Shown here: positions 27,494 to 36,859 of the stretch, one piece after another
How the letters are laid out: each line of letters begins with the position of its first letter
How positions within the stretch are numbered: position 1 is the stretch's first letter
Source: Acidobacteriaceae bacterium KBS 83
GTDB taxonomy: Bacteria > Acidobacteriota > Terriglobia > Terriglobales > Acidobacteriaceae
Direction of reading: 5' to 3'
Assembly (NCBI GenBank): GCA_000381585.1
Contig: KB906739.1
Coordinates: forward strand, 186,001 to 250,000
Length of the DNA: 64,000 nucleotides
Made by a program: the position numbers and the translations under genes
Notes under the pieces: model-generated
Database searches by the model: none
What the model saw: the letters and a program-made list of their open reading frames with translations, nothing else
What the model was told of the DNA's origin: nothing

Positions 27494-27844
27494 ATGCTCG
27501 ATGAAGCTTCATTCCGCAAACAGGCAGACGCCGCGCTCGAAGCGCTGAAACGCAGCCTCATCCGTGCTGAAGAAGAGGGCGACTTCGAAACGGAAGAACA
27601 GAGTGGTGCCCTCAACATCGTTTTCGAGGAGCCTGCGGGCAAGTTCGTGATCACGCCGAACACTCCCGTCCGGCAGATATGGATCTCTGCGCTTTCGACT
27701 TCGTTCAAGCTGGAATGGTCGGACAAAGCGGAGGCCTTTGTTCTTCCGAAGACCGGCGAGACACTGAAGGAAGTAGTGGAGCGCGCCATCAACCAGCACC
27801 TCGGCGTCGATGCGGGCGATGGCGGCGCAGTCTCGCTGCATTAG
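27494..27844 (+). CDS. cyaY: CyaY/frataxin-like iron donor protein
   Basis: A 116-residue frataxin homologue that regulates or supplies iron for Fe-S cluster assembly. An acidic N-terminal helix (EEEGDFETEEQSG) precedes the frataxin strand block SGALNIVFEEPAGKFVITPNTPVRQIWISA. The normal TSFKLEW and LPKTGETLKEVVERAI segments follow. The length is slightly over the family norm of about 105. No isc or suf gene is nearby. Confidence 0.85.
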   Translation: MLDEASFRKQADAALEALKRSLIRAEEEGDFETEEQSGALNIVFEEPAGKFVITPNTPVRQIWISALSTSFKLEWSDKAEAFVLPKTGETLKEVVERAINQHLGVDAGDGGAVSLH

Positions 27845-27905
27845 GGCAGAAGCTCAGACGGTGTAAGGTAGGACGCAACCGTTCTCTCGAAAACCGATTG
27901 CCCGC

Positions 27906-28691
27906 ATGCAGACGCACCGCCGCGCCACACTCTCGGTGGCCATCATCACGCTGAATGAAGAGGCCAACCTGCCGCGCACTCTCGCGAGCATCGCGTGGGC
28001 CGACGAGATCGTCATTGTCGATTCCGGATCGACTGACACAACGCGCGCCATCGGCCAGTCCCACGGCGCTCGCGTGGTTACCGAACCTTGGCGCGGATTC
28101 GCAGCGCAGAAAAACTTCGCGCTCTCGCTCTGTACCTCGGACTGGGTGCTCTCTCTCGATGCGGATGAATCGGTCTCGCCGGAGCTCGCTGCGTCTATCC
28201 AAAAGACGATTGCGTCGTCGCCTTTGCACACCGGTTACGCCCTGCCGCGGCGTAACCTCTTCCTCGGCCGCTGGATTCGTCACGGCGGCTACTATCCCGA
28301 CACCAAGCTCCGTCTCTTTCCCCGCGGGCAAGCGAACTTTCAGGAAACGCCGGTTCACGAAACTGCCACCTTCGCTGGCAACATTCAAACGCTCGACGGC
28401 GACCTGCTACACGACGCCTATCCGACCCTGACAAGCTATCTCAACCACATGCAGCGCTACAGCACGCTCGGCGCACGCATTGCCGTTGCGCGCGGCCGCA
28501 CTGGCCGTGGTTTGGTCAGCTTTCTCGACGGAGTGCTGCTCAATCCGCTGGTCACCTTCCTCTACAACTACATCCTGCGCGCAGGATTCCTGGATGGCCG
28601 CGAAGGCCTCCTGCTCCACCTCTACCACTCTGCCTATGTGAGTTGGAAGTACGCCAAGGCCTGGGAGAGCTCGCGGCGGAAGATCCCTTAA
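27906..28691 (+). CDS. Glycosyltransferase family 2 (LPS core type)
   Basis: A 261-residue GT-A glycosyltransferase. The N-terminus has the GT2 nucleotide-binding text SVAIITLNEEANLPRTLASI and IVIVDSGSTD. The metal-binding DxD is in LSLDADESV. The rest (PRRNLFLGRWIRHGGYYPDTKLRLFPRG) is close in style to WaaE/KdtX-type LPS-core glucosyltransferases. A C-terminal hydrophobic stretch (DGVLLNPLVTFLYNYILRAGFLDG) may contact the membrane. It meets the following minus-strand gene tail to tail, with a 4-base overlap. Confidence 0.85.
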   Translation: MQTHRRATLSVAIITLNEEANLPRTLASIAWADEIVIVDSGSTDTTRAIGQSHGARVVTEPWRGFAAQKNFALSLCTSDWVLSLDADESVSPELAASIQKTIASSPLHTGYALPRRNLFLGRWIRHGGYYPDTKLRLFPRGQANFQETPVHETATFAGNIQTLDGDLLHDAYPTLTSYLNHMQRYSTLGARIAVARGRTGRGLVSFLDGVLLNPLVTFLYNYILRAGFLDGREGLLLHLYHSAYVSWKYAKAWESSRRKIP

Positions 28692-30253
28692 TGCGGAAGC
28701 GCGTCCAGATCCTGGTGCGGAAGCGCCTCCAGATCATAGATACGCGTACGCCACCAACTGACGTCGTACTCCAATAGCGGCTGCCCGCAAAACTCTGCGC
28801 GCATGTGCGCCGAGGTCGGCCCGGCACGAATCGGCTCGACGGCTTCGAAGCAAGGCTCGTCGCGCTTGGAATCCACACTCGAGACGTAATAGCGCACTCC
28901 GTACTCCCGCAATACGCCGATCAGGTCCTCCTGCCGTCGGATCTTTTCGAGGAATGCCGGATTCATCACCAGCCCCTCCGTCTGCACCATGGGATACGGC
29001 AAAAAAAAGCCCGCTGCGCCCGCAAGGTCCCCCATCGCATAGATGCCCGGATGTGTCTTCGCAAACTCTGCCAGGCGCAGACCATTTGCTACGTTCGGCA
29101 GATCCTCGCTCGCGCGGGTAATCAGCATCTGCCGCCCCTCCGCGACCGCGACTAACGATGTCGCCGCGACCACGATCGTTGCGATCGTCCGCCTAAAGCG
29201 GACCTCTGCAGTCGCGAGCACCAGACAGAGCATCGCGCATGCTGCAATGATGAGCGTGTACAAGTACCACGACCACAAAAACCAGTCGCTGAGAAAAGAA
29301 AGCGATACCAGTTGCTGCCAGGGGAGAAACAGCATGGCGACCAAGGCTACGCGCCGCGAGACGGATGACTCACGCAGCGCCAACGGCAGAAGCAGGAGCC
29401 CAGCGACAGCCAGCACTGCGGGTACCGTGTGCCGGTGTTCATGAAGACAGAGCTGAAGCGCAGACGAAAATGCCTCGCTGTTGAACCCGTGAACAATCCG
29501 CAGTTGCTTCGCCTCGCCCGAGACCGGAAGCAACGAGTGAAAGTGCAGCACATTGATCGTGAGATAGATGGCTACCGGGACCATGCCGGCGATCACTGCG
29601 ATTGTCTTCCTCCAGGTCACACCCCCGCGCGCCCGGCGCGAAAAAGCAAACAGCACCGCCAGCGCCATGACCAGCAGAGCCGCATCCAGGCGTGCCAGAA
29701 CCATAGCCGACGCTGTAAGGCTGGCAACAAAGCAGCGGCGCGCTGTCCACTCATAGCCCTGCATGAGCAGCAGCGTGAGACCGAGCGCCAGCGGAATCAC
29801 CAGCGTGACCTCCATACCATCGCGAAACAGATCGAGACTCGCCACGGCAAGAAAGCACGCGGCCGCAGCGCAGACCGGCATGCGCGGGGAGAAGCACCGC
29901 AATATACGGTACGCAAGCTGGAACACCACCACGGTCATGGCCGTCGCTAGCAGCCAGACCGCCGTCAGTATGTGGTCAAGAGAATTCGTAAATCGGCAGA
30001 TCGCCGCGATCAGCAGAAAATAAAGCGGATGATAGCCATTCGTCGAGACGATTCCGTTGAACGTGGAGCCTCTGCCATGCGCCAGGTTCTGTGCGATTTT
30101 CAGGTAATAGTAGAAATCGTCGCGCGGCACGGACCAGTACGGCACGCCGCCTGGCTGATGGAAGAAGAAGATGAATGCGGCAAGCGCAGCGAGAACCCCG
30201 CTTAACCCCCACAAACAAATCGTTTCACTCTGCTCAAAGGGGCGCGTAGGCAT
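28688..30253 (-). CDS. Polytopic membrane glycosyltransferase (GT39/ArnT-like)
   Basis: A 521-residue integral membrane protein. The first helix (ICLWGLSGVLAALAAFIFFFH) is followed by a large periplasmic loop holding DDFYYYLKIAQNLAHGRG, with the Asp-Asp typical of GT-C enzymes such as PMT/ArnT, and then STNGYHPLYFLLIAAICRF. About ten further hydrophobic segments follow. The start at 30253 (MPTRPFEQ) is inferred; a longer frame upstream reads into the mutase leader region. The C-terminus ends in a short imperfect repeat (DLEALPHQDLDALPH). It probably transfers a polyprenyl-linked sugar; the acceptor is unknown. Confidence 0.75.
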   Translation of the reverse strand: MPTRPFEQSETICLWGLSGVLAALAAFIFFFHQPGGVPYWSVPRDDFYYYLKIAQNLAHGRGSTFNGIVSTNGYHPLYFLLIAAICRFTNSLDHILTAVWLLATAMTVVVFQLAYRILRCFSPRMPVCAAAACFLAVASLDLFRDGMEVTLVIPLALGLTLLLMQGYEWTARRCFVASLTASAMVLARLDAALLVMALAVLFAFSRRARGGVTWRKTIAVIAGMVPVAIYLTINVLHFHSLLPVSGEAKQLRIVHGFNSEAFSSALQLCLHEHRHTVPAVLAVAGLLLLPLALRESSVSRRVALVAMLFLPWQQLVSLSFLSDWFLWSWYLYTLIIAACAMLCLVLATAEVRFRRTIATIVVAATSLVAVAEGRQMLITRASEDLPNVANGLRLAEFAKTHPGIYAMGDLAGAAGFFLPYPMVQTEGLVMNPAFLEKIRRQEDLIGVLREYGVRYYVSSVDSKRDEPCFEAVEPIRAGPTSAHMRAEFCGQPLLEYDVSWWRTRIYDLEALPHQDLDALPH

Positions 30254-30407
30254 GTTTTCACTCGCGCGATTATAGCGAAGCCCTGTTGTTGGCAAAGAAA
30301 CGTGAAATCTTGAAGCATCGCGCCATTGTTTGCAGTGTGCTTGCCGCCGCTGCCTCGAATCTTCTACGCTTGTTGGTTTCTCGAACGTTGAGTCTGAAGG
30401 AGACCCC

Positions 30408-32162
30408 ATGTCCGACCATGCCACCGCCGCGCCACCCTCCCTGCGTGAACCTTCCGCCGCGGAGCGCGAATGGACACGGAATATTATCGAGCCCGCGCTG
30501 GCTAAATCTCCGGAGCGTCCGATTGGCGCACGCAGCGGTATCAACGTCGATCCGGAAGGCAATGCGCGCTTCACCACCATCTCCGGCGCACCGATCGAAC
30601 GTCTCTATACCGAAGCTGATCTTCCGGACGGCCTCACGCTTCCCCTCCCCGGGCAGCCGCCATACACACGCGGCATTCATCCGACCGGCTATCGCGGCAA
30701 ACTGTGGACCATGCGCCAGTTCTCCGGCTTCGCCACGCCAGAGGAGACCAACCTGCGTTACAAGTATCTTCTCGCGCAGGGTGGAGACGGCCTCTCCGTG
30801 GCCTTCGACCTTCCTACGCTGATGGGCTACGACTCCGACGACGCGGAAAGCGAGGGCGAAGTCGGCAAGTGCGGTGTCGCCATCGACTCGCTCGAGGACA
30901 TGGAGATTCTTTTCTCCGGCATCGACCTCGAACACGTCACCGTGTCAATGACAATCAACTCCCCCGCCTCCGTCCTCTGGGCCATGTACCTCGTAGTCGC
31001 GGAGAAGCAGGGCGCAGACTGGAAGAAGATCTCCGGCACCTTGCAGAACGACATCCTGAAGGAATATATCGCGCAGAAAGAGTACATCTATCCCCCTGCG
31101 CCCTCGATGCGACTGGTCGTCGATACCTTCGAGTTCGGCTCTCTCTACACGCCCCGCTTCAATCCCATCTCCATTTCCGGATACCACATTCGCGAGGCCG
31201 GCTCCACGGCGCTCCAGGAGCTCGCCTTCACCCTCTATGACGGCGTCGAATACGTCGAGTGGGCTCTGCGCCGCGGACTTGCCATCGATGACTTCGCGCC
31301 ACGCCTCTCCTTCTTCTTCAACGCACACAATGACTTTTTTGAAGAGATCGCAAAATACCGCGCCGCGCGCAGCATCTGGTATCGCACCATGACCGAGCGC
31401 TTCGGCGCACAGAATCCGCGCTCCACCTGGATGCGCTTCCACACCCAGACCGCAGGCGTTTCGCTCACCGCGCAGCAGCCGAAGAACAACATCGCGCGCG
31501 TCGCCATCCAGGCGCTTGCGGCGGTCCTGGGCGGAACGCAGTCACTCCACACCGACGGCTTTGACGAAGCGCTGGCTCTTCCCACCGAAGACGCGGCGCG
31601 CATAGCTCTGCGTACCCAGCAGATCCTTGCCTACGAATCTGGCGTCGCCAATACTGCAGACCCGCTGGGAGGCTCCTACTTCGTCGAGCGGCTCACGAAA
31701 GACATGGAAGATGGCGCCTTCGACTACTTCCGCAAACTGGATGCGATGGGCGGAATGGTGACAGCCATCGAGCACGGCTTCCCGCAGAAAGAAATCGCCG
31801 AGGCCAGCTACGCCTATCAGCGAGCCGTGGAGAAGAAGGAAAAAATCATTGTCGGTGTCAACGATTATGTGGTCGAAGAAACTCCGCAGGAGATCCTCTA
31901 CATCGACGAGACCGCGCGCGACCAGCAGACAGCCAAGCTGAAGCACCTGCGCGCACGGCGCTCGCAGGAGAAGGTCGAGCGCACGCTAAATGCACTGCGC
32001 GCAGCCGTCGCGGAAGATCCCAAGACACGGTCCGGACAGCTCTCGTCGGCCAACACCATGCCCTTCATACTGGACTGTGTTGGTGCCTACGCAACCGTCG
32101 GCGAAATCTGCGCCGCCATGCGCGAAGTAATGGGCACCTACACGGAAGTCAGCATCGCCTGA
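30408..32162 (+). CDS. Methylmalonyl-CoA mutase large (catalytic) subunit
   Basis: A 584-residue acyl-CoA mutase TIM-barrel chain. The substrate region [40 protein letters not shown] and the PSMRLVVD strand are clear; the Tyr and Arg that contact the methylmalonyl carboxylate in characterised mutases look present (TGY and PSMR). Late motifs are [19 protein letters not shown]-like and [17 protein letters not shown]. The B12-binding domain (DxHxxG) is absent and no separate small subunit or MeaB GTPase is encoded nearby, so those must come from elsewhere. The ATG at 30408 has gaagga upstream. An ethylmalonyl/isobutyryl specificity cannot be excluded. Confidence 0.85.
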   Translation: MSDHATAAPPSLREPSAAEREWTRNIIEPALAKSPERPIGARSGINVDPEGNARFTTISGAPIERLYTEADLPDGLTLPLPGQPPYTRGIHPTGYRGKLWTMRQFSGFATPEETNLRYKYLLAQGGDGLSVAFDLPTLMGYDSDDAESEGEVGKCGVAIDSLEDMEILFSGIDLEHVTVSMTINSPASVLWAMYLVVAEKQGADWKKISGTLQNDILKEYIAQKEYIYPPAPSMRLVVDTFEFGSLYTPRFNPISISGYHIREAGSTALQELAFTLYDGVEYVEWALRRGLAIDDFAPRLSFFFNAHNDFFEEIAKYRAARSIWYRTMTERFGAQNPRSTWMRFHTQTAGVSLTAQQPKNNIARVAIQALAAVLGGTQSLHTDGFDEALALPTEDAARIALRTQQILAYESGVANTADPLGGSYFVERLTKDMEDGAFDYFRKLDAMGGMVTAIEHGFPQKEIAEASYAYQRAVEKKEKIIVGVNDYVVEETPQEILYIDETARDQQTAKLKHLRARRSQEKVERTLNALRAAVAEDPKTRSGQLSSANTMPFILDCVGAYATVGEICAAMREVMGTYTEVSIA

Positions 32163-32168
32163 GCCGGG

Positions 32169-32624
32169 CTACTTCTGTCGCGGACGAGCGGCGGCACCCA
32201 GCGCTGCTAACAGGCCCACCGCCACCTCGATGCCACGTCGCGCGTCCGGAGTGTTCATCCGGCTGATCAGCGTGAAGATCGACGGTGGGGCGTGCCTTCT
32301 CTTCGCCTTGTCATCACCGCTGATCCCGGTCTCAAGCGTCTGATTGATATTGCCCAACACCTTGCCCAGAACAATCAGGTTGCGCAGTCCGTTCACCATC
32401 TCCGGCTGGCTCACCATCCCGACCACGTGATTGATGATCGAATCCTGCGCTGCCAGAGCGCCCCGCAGCAGCTCCAGGGTCCCGCTTTCGTGCGCCTGCT
32501 CCAGCAACCGATAGCCGCTCAATATGGCATCGGCATGTTCCGTAGGCGCTTCATCGATCTTGCGCTTCAGCTGCTCGCGCGCGTCGGGCGGGGTGAAGAC
32601 TCGATATGCGACCGGCTTCGCCAT
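32169..32624 (-). CDS. DUF1641 protein, formate-dehydrogenase associated
   Basis: A 151-residue DUF1641-family protein (YrhD type). The helical core LLRGALAAQDSIINHVVGMVSQPEMVNGLRNLIVLGKVLGNI matches that family. It starts 9 bp after the formate dehydrogenase stop, on the same strand. In Bacillus, yrhD lies next to yrhE, also a formate dehydrogenase, so a shared role (assembly or electron transfer) is likely though not known. Confidence 0.75.
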   Translation of the reverse strand: MAKPVAYRVFTPPDAREQLKRKIDEAPTEHADAILSGYRLLEQAHESGTLELLRGALAAQDSIINHVVGMVSQPEMVNGLRNLIVLGKVLGNINQTLETGISGDDKAKRRHAPPSIFTLISRMNTPDARRGIEVAVGLLAALGAAARPRQK

Positions 32625-32633
32625 ATGCGCCTC

Positions 32634-35600
32634 CTATCGTGTGTTACCGCTGTTGCCGTTTCGAGCATTACCGTTGTTGCTGATTTGCACCAGCACCGGA
32701 CGTTCGCCCGGCATGTGGTAGTCCGTGCGCTTCCATTTACGCTCTACCTCCACACCACGCTGCGGTGTCGGTTTGCCGGAGTAGCGGAAGTTCAGCGGAC
32801 GTAGTGGATTCTCGGCAGGTCCGAAATCCAGCACCTTCAGCTTCACCGCGGTCTCCTTATACGCCGGCGTGTGCACGTCCTTATCGACCTTGCTGCTGGT
32901 CAGCACATTCACCGGCCCTTCGGAGGAGGTCAACGGCAGGTACACCTGCTTGCCGCGCACGCGGTCCGTCACCAGCGCCTTCACGCGAATCGTCCCCGTT
33001 CGTGACGTGACATCGATCCAGGTTCCGCTCTGGATGCCGCGCTCCTTCGCCAGCTCCGGCGAAACTTCCAGAAATCGCTCCGGCGTCTCCTCTTGAATCC
33101 CTTTCACGCGATACGTCATGTTCCCCTCGTGAAAGTGCTCCATCAGCCGCCCGTTGTTCAGGTGGATGTCATATTCCTCGTCCTGCTTCTCACAGGGCTC
33201 ATTCCACTCCAGCGGAAACAAGCGCGCCTTTCCATCCGGAAAATGAAAGTTCTTCGTATAAAGCAGCGGCTGGTCGGTGCCATCTGGAGCGACCGGCCAT
33301 TGCAGCGATTGAAAACCCGCCAATCGATCGTACGTAACGCCAGCAAACATCTCCGACAGGGACGCTACCTCGGCCATGATGTCCGCCGGATGCGTGTACG
33401 TCCAATGGGCGCCCAAGCGGTTCGCCAGCTCCATCGTGATCTGCCAGTCCGCCTTGCTTTCGCCAATCGGCTCGAAGACCTTGTATAGCCGCTGCACGCG
33501 TCGCTCTGTGCTTACGAAGGTGCCCTCCTTTTCCAAGGCGGGAGCAGCCGGCAAGACAACATCTGCATACCGGCACGTCTCGGTGAAGAAGATATCCTGC
33601 ACAACAAAAAACTCCAGCCGCTCAAACGCTCCAGCTACACGGTTCGCATCGGAATCAGCACTCACCATATCTTCGCCAGCCAGGTAGACCGCCTTCAACT
33701 TGCCGTCGTAGACCGCGTCTGCCATCTCGTGATTATCGAGTCCTTTCGCGGTAGAGAGCTTCACGCCCCACGTCTTCTCGTAACGCGTTCGCACCTCCTC
33801 ATCTTCGACCTTGTCGTATCCGGCCAGATACTGCGGCATCGCCCCCATATCGCTCGTGCCTTGCACGTTGTTATGCCCGCGCAGCGGGTACGCGCCCGTG
33901 CCTGGACGCATGTAGTTGCCGCTGACCAGCAGCAGATTCGAGATGGCCGTCGAGTTATCCGAACCGTTGCAGTGTTGCGTAATGCCCATGGCCCACAGAA
34001 TGCACGTGGCCTTTGACTTCGCAATCTGATGGGCAACCGTCTTCAGGGTCTCTACGGGAATCCCGGTGCGCTCCGCGGCGAACTCCATCGTGAACGGCTC
34101 AAGACTCGCGCGGTATTTGTCGAGATCGTTGACCCAGGTGTTTAGAAACTCAGTCTGCGCCAGTCCGTTGTCCAGCAGATAACGGCTGATTGCAGAAAGC
34201 CAGATCAGGTCCGTGCTCGGCGCCGGACGGATGTGAATATCCGCGCGTCGTGCCATCTCGTTTTCGCGCAGATCGCTGACGATCAACTTCTGGCCACGCA
34301 GTTTGTGCGCGCGCTTTACACGCGTCGCCAGCACCGGGTGCGATTCCGCAGTATTGCTGCCGATAACGATGACTAGCTCCGCCTTCTCAATATCTGCAAT
34401 GGAACCAGAGTCGCCGCCGTAGCCCACCGTGCGCCACAGTCCCTTCGTCGCCGGCGACTGACAATAGCGCGAACAGTTGTCCGTGTTGTTCGTGCCGATT
34501 ACCGCGCGCGCGAACTTCTGCATCAGGAAGCCGTCTTCATTCGTGCACTTCGAAGAAGCGATCACTCCGATCGAATCCGGCCCATTTGCTGCCTTGATCT
34601 CGCGCAGCCGCCGCGCCACCAGCCCTAGAGCCTCATCCCAGCTTGCCTCGCGAAAGTCTTCGCCCTCTCGAATCAGCGGCTTTTTAAGCCGGTCCGGATG
34701 ATTGACGAAATCCCAGCCGAACTTGCCCTTCACGCAGGTGGAGATGCCGTTTGCCGGTCCATGCGTCGGTTCTACCTTCAGGATGTGCCGGTCCTTCGTC
34801 CATATCTCGAAGGTGCAGCCCACGCCGCAATAGGTGCAAACGGTCTTTGTCTTCTTGATACGGTCCGCGAGACGCATCGCGGACTCCATCTCCGAAACGT
34901 TGAGTATCGGTCCATAGCCGATCTCCGGCTCTACGTCCTTCACCAGGTCGATCATCTTGTTCAGCGCCTGCTTCGGCCACTTCGTCATATAGCCGGCTTC
35001 GCCAAGCATGGAGCGCTCCATCAACGCATTGCATGGGCACACGGTGATGCAATGGCCGCAGCTCACGCAACTCGATCCGCCAATCTGATGCCCGCCATCC
35101 CACAGCACCCGCGCGTGCGCCGATTCCCAGTCGATCGAGAGAGTCTCGTTCACCTGCACCGTCTGGCAGGCATCCACGCATCGTCCGCACAGAATGCACT
35201 GGTCCGGGTCATACCGGTAAAAGGGGTTCGTAAAATCGCAGGGGTAAGGTTTCGGTTTGTACGGATGCGCCTGGTGCTCGACATTGAGCAGCGCCGTCGT
35301 GTTGTGCACCTCGCAGTTGCCGTTGTTGTTGTCGCAGACCGTGCAGTAGAGCAAGTGATTCCCCAGCAGCCGGTCGAAACCCTCTTTCTGCGCCGCCTGC
35401 GCTCGTGCGCTCCGGGTCACCACAGTTTGTCCGGCGGCGGCTTTCATGCCGCACGCCCGCACCAGCTCTCCGTCCACCTCCACCATGCAGGTATCGCAGC
35501 TCTGAATCGGTCCCATCTGCGGGTGATAGCAGACATGCGCCAGCTCCTGAACGCGCAGAATCGAATCGATGAGCCATTCGCCCGCCTCGGCTGGCACCGC

Positions 35601-35732
35601 TGCCTCGTCCACTGTGATCTCTACGGGATGCACGCCAAGCGGGCGTGGGGCCGAGACGAATTGATAATCGCCTCGATTGCCAGTCTGGTCGCCACTCCAG
35701 ACAAGGCGCTCCAATTGATTCGGATTCTGCAT
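32634..35732 (-). CDS. Molybdopterin formate dehydrogenase, NuoG-like N-terminus
   Basis: A 1032-residue enzyme. N-terminal ferredoxin and NuoG-like domains hold cysteines for [2Fe-2S] (CYHPQMGPIQSCDTC, then C) and the CTVCDNNNGNC cluster site. Two four-cysteine ferredoxin clusters follow (CILCGRCVDAC; CVSCGHCITVC). The catalytic part has its own [4Fe-4S] (CTYCGVGC ... C) and the molybdopterin domains. The metal-ligating residue is Cys at 34461-34463 (codon TGT, in NCSRYCQSP), not selenocysteine, and it is followed by Gln rather than the usual His. A Ser/Asn/Gly-rich tail ends the protein. The ATG at 35732 has gggaggg upstream. Confidence 0.9.
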   Translation of the reverse strand: MQNPNQLERLVWSGDQTGNRGDYQFVSAPRPLGVHPVEITVDEAAVPAEAGEWLIDSILRVQELAHVCYHPQMGPIQSCDTCMVEVDGELVRACGMKAAAGQTVVTRSARAQAAQKEGFDRLLGNHLLYCTVCDNNNGNCEVHNTTALLNVEHQAHPYKPKPYPCDFTNPFYRYDPDQCILCGRCVDACQTVQVNETLSIDWESAHARVLWDGGHQIGGSSCVSCGHCITVCPCNALMERSMLGEAGYMTKWPKQALNKMIDLVKDVEPEIGYGPILNVSEMESAMRLADRIKKTKTVCTYCGVGCTFEIWTKDRHILKVEPTHGPANGISTCVKGKFGWDFVNHPDRLKKPLIREGEDFREASWDEALGLVARRLREIKAANGPDSIGVIASSKCTNEDGFLMQKFARAVIGTNNTDNCSRYCQSPATKGLWRTVGYGGDSGSIADIEKAELVIVIGSNTAESHPVLATRVKRAHKLRGQKLIVSDLRENEMARRADIHIRPAPSTDLIWLSAISRYLLDNGLAQTEFLNTWVNDLDKYRASLEPFTMEFAAERTGIPVETLKTVAHQIAKSKATCILWAMGITQHCNGSDNSTAISNLLLVSGNYMRPGTGAYPLRGHNNVQGTSDMGAMPQYLAGYDKVEDEEVRTRYEKTWGVKLSTAKGLDNHEMADAVYDGKLKAVYLAGEDMVSADSDANRVAGAFERLEFFVVQDIFFTETCRYADVVLPAAPALEKEGTFVSTERRVQRLYKVFEPIGESKADWQITMELANRLGAHWTYTHPADIMAEVASLSEMFAGVTYDRLAGFQSLQWPVAPDGTDQPLLYTKNFHFPDGKARLFPLEWNEPCEKQDEEYDIHLNNGRLMEHFHEGNMTYRVKGIQEETPERFLEVSPELAKERGIQSGTWIDVTSRTGTIRVKALVTDRVRGKQVYLPLTSSEGPVNVLTSSKVDKDVHTPAYKETAVKLKVLDFGPAENPLRPLNFRYSGKPTPQRGVEVERKWKRTDYHMPGERPVLVQISNNGNARNGNSGNTR

Positions 35733-35847
35733 GCCCCACCCTCCCAACAGGTATCGTTATCGATTAGGATGCGCCGTCGGCGCGTGCTGTCTCTGACAAG
35801 CGAATCGCAGAGGCGGCCAGCGCAATCAAACTTATCAGGAGCGTCTA

Positions 35848-36834
35848 ATGGACTACGTGAATCTCGGTTCCACCGGAACGAAAGTATCCCGCATCTGCCT
35901 CGGTGCTATGACTTACGGTTCCAAGCAGTGGCGCCAATGGGTGCTCGAAGAAGAGGAGTCGCTTCCTTTCTTTCGCCGTGCACTGGAGGCCGGCGTCAAC
36001 TTCTTCGATACCGCCGACATGTATTCCGTGGGCCGCAGTGAGGAGATCACCGGCAAGGCGCTCAAAGAGTTCGGCCCCGGCCGCGACAAGCTGGTCATCG
36101 CCACCAAAGTCTTCAACAAAATGAGCGACGACCCGAATGACCGCGGCCTATCGCGCAAACATATCCTGCATTCCATCGATGCCAGCCTGCGACGCCTAGG
36201 CACGGACTACGTCGATCTGTACCAGATCCATCGTTTCGATCCGGAGACGCCCATCGAAGAGACCCTCGAGACGCTGGACGCGGTCGTCCGCTCCGGCAAG
36301 GTCCTCTACATCGGCGCATCCTCCATGTATGCCTGGCAGTTCCTGAAGATGCTCGAATTCTCCCGCCAGAACGGACTCGCCCGTTTCATCACCATGCAGA
36401 ACCACTACAACCTCGTCTATCGCGAGGAGGAGCGCGAGATGATCCCGCTCTGCCGCGCGGAGAGAGTCGGGCTCATCCCCTGGAGCCCGCTCGCACGAGG
36501 CTTTCTCACCGGCAGCCGCAAGCGTGGCGACAGCGCAGGCGGCACCCTCCGCGCCAAGACCGACGACTATGCGCACGGTCTCTACTACAAAGACTCCGAC
36601 TTCGATGTTGTGGATCGCGTTTCGGAAATTGCCAGAGAGCGGGGCGTGAACAATGCCCAGGTCGCGCTCGCCTGGGTGCTGGCTCAACCCGGTGTCGCCG
36701 CTCCCATTGTGGGCGCCAGCAAATTGCAGCACCTCGAGGACGCGCTCCACGCAATGCAGGTGAAGCTCACGCCCGATGAGATCTGCTCACTTGAAGAGCC
36801 GTATGAGCCGCATCCCGTACTTGGTCACAACTGA
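35848..36834 (+). CDS. Aldo/keto reductase
   Basis: A 328-residue aldo/keto reductase of the YakC/AKR13-like group, an NADPH-dependent carbonyl reductase. The catalytic tetrad is visible: Asp and Tyr in FFDTADMYSVGRSEE, Lys in LVIATKVF, and His in DLYQIHRFD. The C-terminal cofactor block NAQVALAWVLAQPGVAAPIVGAS is present. The start has tcagga at a proper distance. It is divergent from the formate dehydrogenase gene, with a 115-bp shared promoter region (35733-35847). The substrate is unknown. Confidence 0.9.
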   Translation: MDYVNLGSTGTKVSRICLGAMTYGSKQWRQWVLEEEESLPFFRRALEAGVNFFDTADMYSVGRSEEITGKALKEFGPGRDKLVIATKVFNKMSDDPNDRGLSRKHILHSIDASLRRLGTDYVDLYQIHRFDPETPIEETLETLDAVVRSGKVLYIGASSMYAWQFLKMLEFSRQNGLARFITMQNHYNLVYREEEREMIPLCRAERVGLIPWSPLARGFLTGSRKRGDSAGGTLRAKTDDYAHGLYYKDSDFDVVDRVSEIARERGVNNAQVALAWVLAQPGVAAPIVGASKLQHLEDALHAMQVKLTPDEICSLEEPYEPHPVLGHN

Positions 36835-36859
36835 ACCCTCCCACTGAGCCGCTGCGGCG

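Noticed and set aside
34461-34463. Selenocysteine in formate dehydrogenase
   Set aside because: The metal-ligand codon is TGT (Cys). No in-frame TGA is present, so no SECIS element is required.
34698-36041. A 447-codon open frame on the plus strand
   Set aside because: It runs antisense to formate dehydrogenase and then into the aldo/keto reductase in another frame. No family features.
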